From Gottfriedia sp049568075 (GTDB lineage: Bacteria > Bacillota > Bacilli > Bacillales > Bacillaceae_G), in assembly GCA_049568075.1 (NCBI GenBank), contig CP144911.1: 64,000 bases of DNA, one strand, 5' to 3'. This document shows positions 8,584-15,850 of the stretch, piece by piece. How positions within the stretch are numbered: position 1 is the stretch's first letter; the number at the start of each line of letters is the position of its first letter. The notes under the pieces were generated by a model. The model was not told the DNA's origin, ran no database searches, and saw only the letters and a list, made by a program, of their open reading frames with translations. Both the position numbers and the translations under genes were made by a program.

Positions 8584-9345
8584 ATGATCAACGAAAAAGT
8601 AGTTTCTTTATTAAAAGAGAAAATTAATGTAATAAAAAATAACGATAAATCAATTTACTTAGTTGGACCAATTAAACTACCAGTAAATTTAGATGGAGAA
8701 ACAGTCCTTTTTCAATGGTATTGTTGGCTACGCTGTGAGGATATCGAAGGAGATTTTTGTAGCGATGGTTCATATAATACTGAAAAAATTATTAGTAAAT
8801 TAGCTTCATCAAATTTAGCAGAAATGCAACAATCAAGCGTATTAGTTTATGGTGACTTTGAGAATACAGAGGATGCTCTAATTCGAATGCATAGTATTTG
8901 TCATACAGGTGATATTTTTGGAAGTAAACGTTGTGATTGTGGATTCCAATTAAAAGAAGCAATGAAAATGATTTCTTCAAATGAATCAGGTGCATTATTT
9001 TATTTAGCAAATCATGAAGGAAGAGGAATCGGTTTATTTAGTAAAGCTATGGCGTATGTTCTCCAAGAGCAAGGATTTGATACTGTTGAGGCAAATGAAG
9101 AGCTTGGTTTTGTGGATGATGCACGAAACTACGAAGATGCTATTCGTGTTTTAAAAACGCTTCGCTCAAAACCGGTTACTTTAATTACAAACAACCCAAG
9201 AAAATTGGATGCCCTTCAAAAATCTGGAGCTAATGTATCTGGAAGAATTCAATTATGGGGAGACAAATCAAAGTATAACGAAAAGTATTTAGAGACTAAA
9301 ATTGTTCGTTCTGGTCATTTTAAAGGAGGACGTACAAGTGAATAA
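8584..9345 (+). CDS. ribA: GTP cyclohydrolase II (stand-alone, divergent RibA)
   Basis: Opens GTP to 2,5-diamino-6-(5-phosphoribosylamino)pyrimidin-4-one with loss of formate. The zinc site is intact: Cys106-x10-Cys117-x-Cys119 (CHTGDIFGSKRCDC), followed by HEGRGIGL and VEANEELGF and the NNPRK motif near the end. It is not fused to a DHBP synthase, unlike the RibBA of the usual Bacillus riboflavin operon. It deviates at conserved places: HSIC instead of HSEC, NHEGRG instead of the usual RQEGRG. ATG 8584 follows a perfect AGGAGG. No FMN riboswitch precedes it. It overlaps ribD by eight bases. This looks like a dedicated copy for a specialised product rather than vitamin supply. Confidence 0.87.
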   Translation: MINEKVVSLLKEKINVIKNNDKSIYLVGPIKLPVNLDGETVLFQWYCWLRCEDIEGDFCSDGSYNTEKIISKLASSNLAEMQQSSVLVYGDFENTEDALIRMHSICHTGDIFGSKRCDCGFQLKEAMKMISSNESGALFYLANHEGRGIGLFSKAMAYVLQEQGFDTVEANEELGFVDDARNYEDAIRVLKTLRSKPVTLITNNPRKLDALQKSGANVSGRIQLWGDKSKYNEKYLETKIVRSGHFKGGRTSE

Positions 9346-10435
9346 TCATGAATTTTATATGAATTTAGCTATTCAAAATGCAATGGCTACGAAAGGTCAA
9401 ACCGACCCCAACCCACTAGTAGGATCTGTAATCGTAAATGATAATCGAATTGTTGGAATTGGTGCTCACCTAAAGGCCGGTGAACCTCATGCTGAAATTA
9501 ATGCGCTTAGAATGGCGGGCGATAAAGCTGAAGGTGGAACAATTTATGTAACGCTTGAGCCATGCTCTCATCATGGACGAACTGGTCCGTGTGCAGAGGC
9601 GATTGTACGTGCAGGCTTGAAAAAAGTTGTTGTTGCTACATTAGACCCAAATCCGCTAGTTGCAGGAAGAGGAGTAAGAATTCTTCAAGATGCGGGAATT
9701 GAAGTAATCATTGGAGTTTGTGAAGAGCAGTCGATCAAAATGAATGAAGTATTTAACAAATATATTGTTAAAAATATTCCTTTTGTCGTAATGAAATCAG
9801 CGTCTACATTAGATGGGAAGATTGCTACCCATTCTTCTGATAGTAAATGGATCACTTCAGCGGAAGCTCGAAATGATGTTCATCAATTAAGAAATGAAAT
9901 TGGCGCGATATTAGTTGGTGTTAACACAGTATTAAAAGATAATCCAGAATTAACAACTAGAATTCCAAACGGACGTAATCCAGTACGAGTGATTCTAGAT
10001 TCAACTTTAAAAATTCCTTTAGAATCAAAAGTAGTAACCGATCAGCAAGCTGAAACATGGATATTCACAAGTCAAAAACACTCTGAACAAAAAAGAAGTG
10101 AATTAGAAAACTTAGGTGTTAAAGTATTTGTTACGAGCGATCTAAGTCGAGTTGATTTAAACGAAATGCTAAAAGTTCTAGGTGAACATTCAATCTCTTC
10201 TTTATTAGTAGAAGGTGGTGGAGAAGTGAATGCTTCCTTTATGAGTCAAAATTTAGTTGATAAAGTGATTGTCTATTTAGCTCCTAAATTAATAGGTGGA
10301 AAAAATGCACCTACATTTTTAGAAGGTACTGGACTTGATAAGATGGCACAAGCGATTGAACTTGAAGAAATCGAATTAACGAAAATTGGTCCTGATTATA
10401 AATTCATAGGCTATCCAAAATATACTACTTCATGA
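9338..10435 (+). CDS. ribD: Bifunctional pyrimidine deaminase/reductase RibD
   Basis: Deaminates and reduces the GTP cyclohydrolase II product to 5-amino-6-(5-phosphoribitylamino)uracil. The N-terminal deaminase has its zinc ligands: His51 and Glu53 in HAEINAL, Cys76 and Cys85 in PCSHHGRTGPC, at the same spacing as B. subtilis RibG. The C-terminal reductase (about 145-365) shows KSASTLDGKIA, WITS and LVEGGGE. The start is GTG 9338 behind AAAGGAGGA inside the end of ribA, which implies translational coupling. Two complete domains and a normal length of about 365 residues suggest a working enzyme. The usual partners ribE and ribH are absent from the window. Confidence 0.93.
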   Translation: MNNHEFYMNLAIQNAMATKGQTDPNPLVGSVIVNDNRIVGIGAHLKAGEPHAEINALRMAGDKAEGGTIYVTLEPCSHHGRTGPCAEAIVRAGLKKVVVATLDPNPLVAGRGVRILQDAGIEVIIGVCEEQSIKMNEVFNKYIVKNIPFVVMKSASTLDGKIATHSSDSKWITSAEARNDVHQLRNEIGAILVGVNTVLKDNPELTTRIPNGRNPVRVILDSTLKIPLESKVVTDQQAETWIFTSQKHSEQKRSELENLGVKVFVTSDLSRVDLNEMLKVLGEHSISSLLVEGGGEVNASFMSQNLVDKVIVYLAPKLIGGKNAPTFLEGTGLDKMAQAIELEEIELTKIGPDYKFIGYPKYTTS

Positions 10436-10450
10436 GGAAGGACTTTTAGA

Positions 10451-11017
10451 ATGAAATTCGGATTCGATATAGACGATACTTTAATTGATTTAAGACAGCA
10501 TGCTTTTCACATTTATAATAAAAAATTAAATAAAAACATTCCTATAGAAGCTTACAATGAATTAAAAACTGTTGAAATTCATGAACCTTTTGGCTTAACG
10601 GCTGAAGAAGGAAGCAATATGTGGAAGAGTAATCTAGAAGAGACATATTTTACTACATGTCCTCCATTTCCATATGCTGTTGAAACATTACAAGAATTAG
10701 AAAAGCAGGGACACGAAATTTATTATGTGACTGCAAGAAATAAAGAATATGGTGAACGAACAAAAGAATGGTTATTAAAGAATGGATTTCCAGTTCATCA
10801 AGATCGATTTTATTGTGGAATGAAAGATTCTGAAAAAATTCATATAATAAAAGAATTAGCTTTAGATTTCTATTTTGATGATAAACCAGAAATATTGAAC
10901 ACACTATCAGAATTACCTTTAAAAGCTTACGTGAAAGACACTTCATATAATCGAGGGTTGGACATCCCACGTATTACTTGTTGGTCTGAATTAAAGGATA
11001 TCATTGAACGTAATTAA
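10451..11017 (+). CDS. HAD-superfamily phosphatase (5'-nucleotidase-like)
   Basis: A 188-residue HAD hydrolase starting with motif I FDIDDTLID (nucleophile Asp6, acid/base Asp8), motif II YYVTAR and motif IV FYFDDKPE. It resembles the nucleotidase-type HAD proteins (NT5C/YqfW-like). It starts 15 bases after ribD with GAGGAAGGA upstream and ends the operon at a terminator. HAD phosphatases carry out the missing dephosphorylation step of riboflavin synthesis in Bacillus (YcsE, YwtE, YitU), so a role in converting 5-amino-6-(phosphoribitylamino)uracil to 5-A-RU fits the context. A general nucleotidase remains possible. Confidence 0.8.
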   Translation: MKFGFDIDDTLIDLRQHAFHIYNKKLNKNIPIEAYNELKTVEIHEPFGLTAEEGSNMWKSNLEETYFTTCPPFPYAVETLQELEKQGHEIYYVTARNKEYGERTKEWLLKNGFPVHQDRFYCGMKDSEKIHIIKELALDFYFDDKPEILNTLSELPLKAYVKDTSYNRGLDIPRITCWSELKDIIERN

Positions 11018-11020
11018 TAA

Positions 11021-11047
11021 AAAAACACCTGTGATGGGTGTTTTTTT
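11021..11047 (+). terminator. Terminator of the monooxygenase-ribA-ribD-HAD operon
   Basis: 9-bp stem AAAAACACC / GGTGTTTTT with a seven-base loop and continuing T run, directly after the HAD gene. Confidence 0.9.
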
Positions 11048-11187
11048 GTTGATGAAAAATGAGTAGGTCAATTAGTAGGTATTTGTTGCTGATGTCCATT
11101 ACAACCTGTTATGAGTAAGTTATAATTAACGTTTTAATTTTATACTAACTCACGAATTAGTTGTGAGTATCATTGTTTTGCTATAAT

Positions 11188-11538
11188 AGTTCCTCATGAA
11201 ACCGTTTATGAGGAAGTAAAAATCAACATTTAGGAAAAATAGTTCCTCATGAAGCCGCTATGAGGAAGTAAAAAACAACATATAGGAATTATAGTTCCTC
11301 ATGAAGCCACTATGAGGAAGTAAAAACCAACATTTAGGAAAAATAGTTCCTCATGAAGCCGTTATGAGGAAGTAAAAACCAACATTTAGGAAAACTAGTT
11401 CCTCATGAAGCCGCTATGAGGAAGTAAAAACCAACATTTAGGAATTATAGTTCCTCATGAACCCTCTATGAGGAAGTAAAAACCAACATATAGGAATTAT
11501 AGTTCCTCATAAACCCGCTATGAGTAAGGAATAATCAA
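11188..11538. repeat. Tandem array of 52-bp units each carrying a hairpin palindrome
   Basis: Seven units begin (AGTTCCTC) at 11188, 11241, 11293, 11345, 11397, 11449 and 11501, so the period is 52 (once 53). Each has inverted arms TTCCTCAT and ATGAGGAA around a 9-10 base loop that varies, followed by a near-constant GTAAAAACCAACATTTAGGA segment. The seventh unit has lost pairing in its right arm, and degenerate traces extend to about 11105 and 11600 on either side. The array lies between convergent genes, each with its own terminator. 52 bp is five turns of B-DNA, so the palindromes would all face the same way. No open reading frame is seen. Confidence 0.9.
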
Positions 11539-11649
11539 GATTTAGCAATTATTGTTCCTCATTAACTTGAGTAAGTAATGATCACCATTTGGCAACTTTA
11601 CATATCATGAGCAGATTATGTGTATTAGACTTTGTTTTATGTCAACAAG

Positions 11650-11680
11650 CTAAAAAACACCCATGATAGGTGTTTTTTAG
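11650..11680 (-). terminator. Terminator of the NlpC/P60 hydrolase gene (bidirectional)
   Basis: Perfect 12-bp stem CTAAAAAACACC / GGTGTTTTTTAG around a seven-base loop. Confidence 0.9.
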
Positions 11681-11697
11681 TAAGGTGTTTGCAATAT

Positions 11698-12993
11698 CTA
11701 TTTAAATCTTTTAAATCCTAAAAAATGTTGGTTCCAATATGAATTGTTTATTTTAGAAATAGTTACGCCTGAACTACTACTTGCATGGATAAACTCATTA
11801 TCATTAATCACTATACCCATGTGGGACGGTCCATAAGTATAAGTGTTTTGGAAAAAGATTAAATCTCCAGGTTGAAAGTCATCTACAGTTTTTAAATTTG
11901 AACTATTATACCAATATCCTGCAACATTTGTTCTAGGAAGTGACAATCCAGATTCTTTGAATACATAGGAAATATATCCACTACAGTCAAAACCTGATGG
12001 ATTTTCCCCACCCCAAATATATGGTACACCTGAATACTTTTTAGATAAGGTGATTAAAGATTGTACATCAAATGATTGAGAGGTATTTGAATCCACTTTA
12101 TTTGTATCTGTCTGACTTGAATCAACTTTGTTTGAATCTGTCGTATTTGAACCTGTCTCTTTTTCAACATAAGATGCACCAATATACCCTATTACCCCAT
12201 TAAATTTTACCTTATACCAACCGTTAGATAATGAGATGACATCTAGTTTTTGATTTTTATTAACACTACCTAAAATCTGATAAGAAGTTCCGGCCCCAGA
12301 TCTTACGCGTAAACCATTAATAGTAGAAATATAGTTTCCAGAACTGACCACATGATTATTATTACTATTATTCGATTCGGTAACTTTTCCAACATAAGAA
12401 GCACTAATATATCCAGTTACCCCATTATATTTTATTTTATACCAACCATTAGAAACTGAGATCACATCTAATCTTTGATTTTTATTAACACTACCTAAAA
12501 TCTGATAAGTTGTTCCAGCGCCGGATCTTATGCGGACACCATTACCAGTAGAAATGTAGTTACCAGAACTGCCCACTTGATTATTATTACTATTATTCGA
12601 TTCGGTGATTTTTCCAACATAAGAAGCACTAATATATCCTGTTGACCCATTAAATTTTATCTTATACCAACCATTAGACAATGAAATGACATCTAGTTTT
12701 TGATTTTTATTAACACTGCCTAAAATCTGATAAGAGGTACCACCTCCAGATCTTACGCGGACACCATTACCGGTTGATTTATATGTACTAATAGTATTAT
12801 TTGAATAAAGATTACTAGATTGCAGAGTTTTCTTGGAATCAATCGAGGCTGCAGCTGCAGTAGTATTATATGGAATTTGCATTGTTAATGTTGAAGCAAG
12901 TCCAACTAATGCCAAAGAGTTTAATGTTCGCTTTTTGTTTCTTTCTCCTTTCAAATTTAACTTTAATAAGGTACTTGCTGATTTTGATTTCAT
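11698..12993 (-). CDS. Secreted NlpC/P60 (C40) cell-wall endopeptidase with three SH3b repeats
   Basis: A 431-residue exported peptidoglycan hydrolase. The signal region (long, basic N-terminus, then LVGLASTLTMQI and an Ala-rich stretch near 45-50) is followed by three near-identical bacterial SH3 repeats (about 73-130, 148-205 and 222-280), each with GNGVRVRSGAGTSYQILG-type sequence. A Ser/Asn/Thr linker follows, then the C-terminal NlpC/P60 domain. Catalytic residues are Cys337 (GFDCSGYI), His391 (SHMGIVI) and His403 (FIHASS). It likely cuts D-Glu-mDAP links in the stem peptide. A leader hairpin with a T tract between promoter and gene (13031-13064) suggests attenuation. The repeats are similar enough to recombine. 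Confidence 0.92.
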   Translation of the reverse strand: MKSKSASTLLKLNLKGERNKKRTLNSLALVGLASTLTMQIPYNTTAAAASIDSKKTLQSSNLYSNNTISTYKSTGNGVRVRSGGGTSYQILGSVNKNQKLDVISLSNGWYKIKFNGSTGYISASYVGKITESNNSNNNQVGSSGNYISTGNGVRIRSGAGTTYQILGSVNKNQRLDVISVSNGWYKIKYNGVTGYISASYVGKVTESNNSNNNHVVSSGNYISTINGLRVRSGAGTSYQILGSVNKNQKLDVISLSNGWYKVKFNGVIGYIGASYVEKETGSNTTDSNKVDSSQTDTNKVDSNTSQSFDVQSLITLSKKYSGVPYIWGGENPSGFDCSGYISYVFKESGLSLPRTNVAGYWYNSSNLKTVDDFQPGDLIFFQNTYTYGPSHMGIVINDNEFIHASSSSGVTISKINNSYWNQHFLGFKRFK

Positions 12994-13030
12994 TACTAAC
13001 CTTCCCTCTAACCAATAACTGAAATAACAA

Positions 13031-13064
13031 AGAAAAAATCCCTTACCTCATTTAATAGTAAGGG
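13031..13064 (-). terminator. Leader hairpin with T tract upstream of the NlpC/P60 gene (possible attenuator)
   Basis: On the minus strand CCCTTAC pairs with GTAAGGG over an 11-base loop and is followed by ATTTTTTC, about 40 bases before the start codon. A terminator placed in a 5' leader usually means conditional read-through. No c-di-AMP (ydaO) riboswitch consensus is recognisable above it. Confidence 0.55.
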
Positions 13065-13175
13065 CAAATCTAAGATTACATGAACTTGGTAATTAAATTA
13101 TTTAAAATGTAAGATCACATTTAGTTTAAATTCTAACATAAGATGATAGGAATCTTCACTTAATTAGTGTCAAAT

Positions 13176-13210
13176 TTTTCCGGAAAAGTAAATTTTGTTC
13201 AAAATTTACT
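13176..13210. repeat. Two adjoining perfect palindromes in the divergent intergenic region
   Basis: TTTTCCGGAAAA (13176-13187) is self-complementary; overlapping its last base, AGTAAATTTT (13187-13196) and AAAATTTACT (13201-13210) form a 10-bp inverted repeat around GTTC. They lie between the NlpC/P60 gene and the first CxxC mini-protein, so could be operators for either. The rest of 13065-13400 shows only AT-rich DNA. Confidence 0.6.
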
Positions 13211-13419
13211 AAAAAAACAAGGGAGAATATGAAACTCTTATTATTCATCAAAGTGAAAAAGCTGAAATAGTTTTTAGTAAATACAGATAAGATTATTGAT
13301 TTAAGAAAGTTTTGTTAAGTAAACTAATAATATAGATTAGACAAGTTGTCAGGAAATATAAACTTAAAAAAGTCTATTAAAATCTTAATCCTACTCTTTA
13401 ATTGGAGGTGCAAGTCAAA

Positions 13420-13713
13420 GTGACAAAGCTTGAACTTGATATTGAAAACGTACAAGTTGCAAAACATACGGATTATAAAGGCTATAAAATTAGATTTTCG
13501 ATTAATCACCAGCAGTATGTATTTTTAGTCGGTAAAACAAATATATTATTTCCCTTGTCTCTAATTCACACTTTTAATGAAAAAGGAACATGCCAGCTTT
13601 GTAATAAACTAGTTTTAGCTTCAAATATTAGTCAACAAGTTTGTCCAACATTATTTAATAGAAGAAAAGAATTATTAGCTTATTTCCAAGAACATTATTC
13701 TGAACAATTTTAA
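13420..13713 (+). CDS. Small CxxC protein, first of a tandem pair (unknown function)
   Basis: I do not recognise this family. It is 97 residues from GTG 13420, with no signal peptide or membrane span. A central CQLCNKLV (CxxC) and a later single Cys (QQVCPTL) suggest a small metal or redox site. It is a paralogue of the gene at 13896 (shared LDI-NV, GYKI-FS, FPLS, C-CNKLV, ISQQ-C, YFQ). The start was chosen because GGAGGTG lies exactly nine bases before GTG, the same spacing as in the paralogue, and the N-termini then align. It ends in a helical, acidic tail. The function cannot be inferred. Confidence 0.7.
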   Translation: MTKLELDIENVQVAKHTDYKGYKIRFSINHQQYVFLVGKTNILFPLSLIHTFNEKGTCQLCNKLVLASNISQQVCPTLFNRRKELLAYFQEHYSEQF

Positions 13714-13783
13714 TCAGACATAAAATAGCTTTTGACAATCGTCGACCACAGTAAAATAATAAATTAATAAAGAAATCGTGATA

Positions 13784-13815
13784 AAAAACTACTTTTTGGG
13801 TAGTTTTTATTTTTT
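13784..13815 (+). terminator. Terminator between the two CxxC mini-genes
   Basis: AAAAACTAC / GTAGTTTTT stem (13784-13792, 13800-13808) followed by ATTTTTTT. Confidence 0.85.
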
Positions 13816-13895
13816 TATGAAAATATTTAACGATAATGAGACATAAAAATAGCATTTCGTCATATATTTTGTTGAAAACGGAGGTGCTATTACAC

Positions 13896-14198
13896 ATGGT
13901 GATTCAAGATTTAGATATTCAAAACGTGGTAATTAGTAAGCTTGCAGGATACGACGGTTATAAAATAAGCTTTTCTGTTAAACATCAAAGCTACATATTA
14001 TTAGCTGGAAAACAAAAGACGATTTTCCCTTTGTCTATTAAACATGCATTTATTGAAAAGGAAAAGTGCCAGTTTTGCAATAAACTTGTATTTAAATCTG
14101 CGATTAGCCAGCAAATTTGTTTGAATCTCCTTCTTAAAAAAAGTGATTTATTATCGTATTTTCAGCAAAATTATCCCGAACCATTTGAGCAAATATAG
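13896..14198 (+). CDS. Small CxxC protein, second of a tandem pair (unknown function)
   Basis: 100 residues from ATG 13896, preceded by GGAGGTG at nine bases. Paralogous to the product at 13420, roughly half identical, keeping CQFCNKLV, ISQQICL and LLSYFQ. The first part is beta-like (two GYKI/SYIL strands), the last third helical. Each copy has its own terminator or hairpin, so they are likely separately expressed duplicates. No known domain is recognised; a zinc- or thiol-binding role is only a guess from the conserved Cys residues. Confidence 0.7.
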   Translation: MVIQDLDIQNVVISKLAGYDGYKISFSVKHQSYILLAGKQKTIFPLSIKHAFIEKEKCQFCNKLVFKSAISQQICLNLLLKKSDLLSYFQQNYPEPFEQI

Positions 14199-14227
14199 GT
14201 TTTTTATTTAAGAAAACTATCGAGGAA

Positions 14228-14248
14228 AAACCACTAAAGAAGTGGTTT
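14228..14248 (+). terminator. Hairpin after the second CxxC gene (weak terminator)
   Basis: AAACCACT / AGTGGTTT stem with a five-base loop; no long T tract follows. Confidence 0.4.
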
Positions 14249-14390
14249 GGATACATATTAGGTTTTAACCCTCCATGATTTCAATATAGTTGTTTAAGAA
14301 TTTTAATGATCTAGTAAAAAAACACTGTAGAAATACGATTATAATTGTTGTACTATTCTTATAATTCTATTTTTATTGGAGGGTATTTTC

Positions 14391-14891
14391 ATGTTTAATT
14401 CTTTATTACCGACAAATACTATTTCATTACAATTTTATAATGATCAATATGATGATCAATTAAAAAACTATTTTCTAGCTGATGAGCATCTAAAATTTAC
14501 TGGTCTACCTATAGAGAATATAGAAAAATGTGTAATAGAGGCTGAGCGTCATGCGATTTTAATTTTGAGTAACAATGATGTTGCAGGATTTTTTGTTTTA
14601 CATGGTTGGGATGGAGTTAGACAATATAGTGATAATAAAAATGCAATTCTATTAAGGGCTTTTTCTGTTGATACAAATTTTCAAGGAAAAGGGATTGCGA
14701 AACACTCTTTACATTTATTGCCTTCTTTTGTAAAAGCGAATTTCCCCAAGCGAGATGAAATTATTTTGGGAGTCAATCATAAAAATATTACTGCACAGCA
14801 TGTTTATTTAAAGAGCGGATTTATTGATAAAGGAATTAGAGTAATGGGGAGAAAAGGTGAGCTCTTTATTATGCATATGGATCTAGTATAA
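14391..14891 (+). CDS. GNAT-family N-acetyltransferase
   Basis: 166 residues from ATG 14391 (GGAGGG seven bases upstream; the earlier in-frame start leaves no ribosome site). It shows the GNAT core: strand 4 LLRAFSVDTNFQGKGIAKHSL with the acetyl-CoA P-loop Q-x-x-G-x-G/A, and the C-terminal NITAQHVYLKSGFIDKG segment. Substrate unknown. It is followed 22 bases later by a 2H phosphoesterase gene, probably co-transcribed. Confidence 0.85.
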   Translation: MFNSLLPTNTISLQFYNDQYDDQLKNYFLADEHLKFTGLPIENIEKCVIEAERHAILILSNNDVAGFFVLHGWDGVRQYSDNKNAILLRAFSVDTNFQGKGIAKHSLHLLPSFVKANFPKRDEIILGVNHKNITAQHVYLKSGFIDKGIRVMGRKGELFIMHMDLV

Positions 14892-14912
14892 GTTTAGAAA
14901 GAGGGAAGATTG

Positions 14913-15464
14913 ATGTACGGAGTTGTAGCATTATTTGATGCAAAAACCGAACAAATTATTAAAGATATTTGGACAGAGTTAAGAGAAAAATCGATTTCTT
15001 TCTATGCTGATGAAGTAGTAGATCGAAAACCCCACATTACTTTAGCAAGTTATCATAGCTTAGATAAGCAAAGGTTTATTGAACAATTAGATGATTTTTA
15101 TGAAAATAAGCCGGAAATAGATATTAGTTTTAATTCAATTGGATCATTTTTAAATACAGGCATATTGTATTTTTCACCGCATATTACTAAAAATTTAATT
15201 GAGTTTCATAAGAATTTTCATAATCAGTTTAAACATTTTAATGATAATCCAATGTCTATCTATCTTCCTGAAAAGTGGATTCCGCATTGTACTTTAGCTA
15301 ATAGATTGTTACCGGATAAACTAGTAGAAGCGTATAATTATTGTTTATATCGAAATGATACGATTGTAGGGAAAATACAGGAAATTGGTATTATTGAGAT
15401 AGTTAGTAAAAATAATGCATCTATTATTTATTCAAAGTCTTTAAAGCCCAATAAGATAAGCTGA
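14913..15464 (+). CDS. 2H phosphoesterase / 2'-5' RNA ligase-like protein
   Basis: 183 residues with the two HxT/S signatures of the 2H superfamily: PHITLAS near residue 45 and PHCTLAN near residue 130, which together form the phosphodiesterase active site. Relatives act on 2'-5' RNA links, cyclic phosphates or RNA ends; the substrate here is unknown. ATG 14913 follows AGAGGGAAG. It forms a two-gene unit with the acetyltransferase upstream and ends at a strong terminator overlapping its stop codon. Confidence 0.82.
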   Translation: MYGVVALFDAKTEQIIKDIWTELREKSISFYADEVVDRKPHITLASYHSLDKQRFIEQLDDFYENKPEIDISFNSIGSFLNTGILYFSPHITKNLIEFHKNFHNQFKHFNDNPMSIYLPEKWIPHCTLANRLLPDKLVEAYNYCLYRNDTIVGKIQEIGIIEIVSKNNASIIYSKSLKPNKIS

Positions 15465-15497
15465 AAAACTCGTGAGAAATAACGAGTTTTTTATTTT
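15464..15497 (+). terminator. Terminator of the GNAT/2H phosphoesterase unit
   Basis: 10-bp stem AAAAACTCGT / ACGAGTTTTT followed by TTATTTTT, starting at the stop codon. Confidence 0.88.
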
Positions 15498-15678
15498 TGG
15501 GCACAATTAACCTTAATTTTGGTACTCTATGTTAAGTTAATGGAGAGGATACGACAGCCATGAAAATCGCATAATGATTGCTATCTTTGGATGATGGAAA
15601 CATAGAACGAAAATTAAATTACCACCTTTATAAGAGCAATTTGAAATGTTAGATCTTAAGATTGCTCGAGTGAGTGAT

Positions 15679-15722
15679 AAGTGAACTGGAAACAACTCAA
15701 TTGAATTGTTTTCAGTTCACTT
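15679..15722. promoter_or_regulatory. Long inverted repeat, candidate activator site for the sigma-54 promoter
   Basis: AAGTGAACTGGAAACAA (15679-15695) pairs with TTGTTTTCAGTTCACTT (15706-15722) with one G-T wobble. Its centre is about 110 bases upstream of the expected sigma-54 transcription start, where NtrC-type activators bind. The upstream gene already has a terminator at 15464, so this is unlikely to be just another one, although ATTTTATT follows it. The rest of the 15498-15780 gap shows no coding signal. Confidence 0.5.
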
Positions 15723-15782
15723 ATTTTATTAGCTTGAGTCGTTTTGAATCAGTAAATGTTGATTTATAGGTATTTTTTAATT

Positions 15783-15799
15783 TTGGCATAGATATTGCA
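15783..15799 (+). promoter_or_regulatory. Sigma-54 (SigL) -24/-12 promoter
   Basis: TTGGCATAGATATTGCA matches the consensus TTGGCAC-N5-TTGC, with the invariant GG and GC the correct 10 bases apart. It lies 52 bases before the Rieske oxygenase gene, and a sigma-54-dependent activator is encoded at 19573-20934. Confidence 0.85.
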
Positions 15800-15850
15800 A
15801 AATAAAAGATACAGGGGTAGAAAATAGGGAAATGAGAGGGGTTAAAACAA

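Noticed and set aside
10653..10970. 105-codon minus-strand frame within the HAD gene
   Set aside because: Antisense shadow of a gene with intact catalytic motifs.
11188..11538. Hairpin repeats as a CRISPR array
   Set aside because: The sequence between palindromes is nearly identical in every unit, so there are no unique spacers, and no cas genes are present.
13031..13330. c-di-AMP (ydaO) riboswitch before the NlpC/P60 gene
   Set aside because: The terminator is there, but none of the conserved aptamer segments are recognisable.
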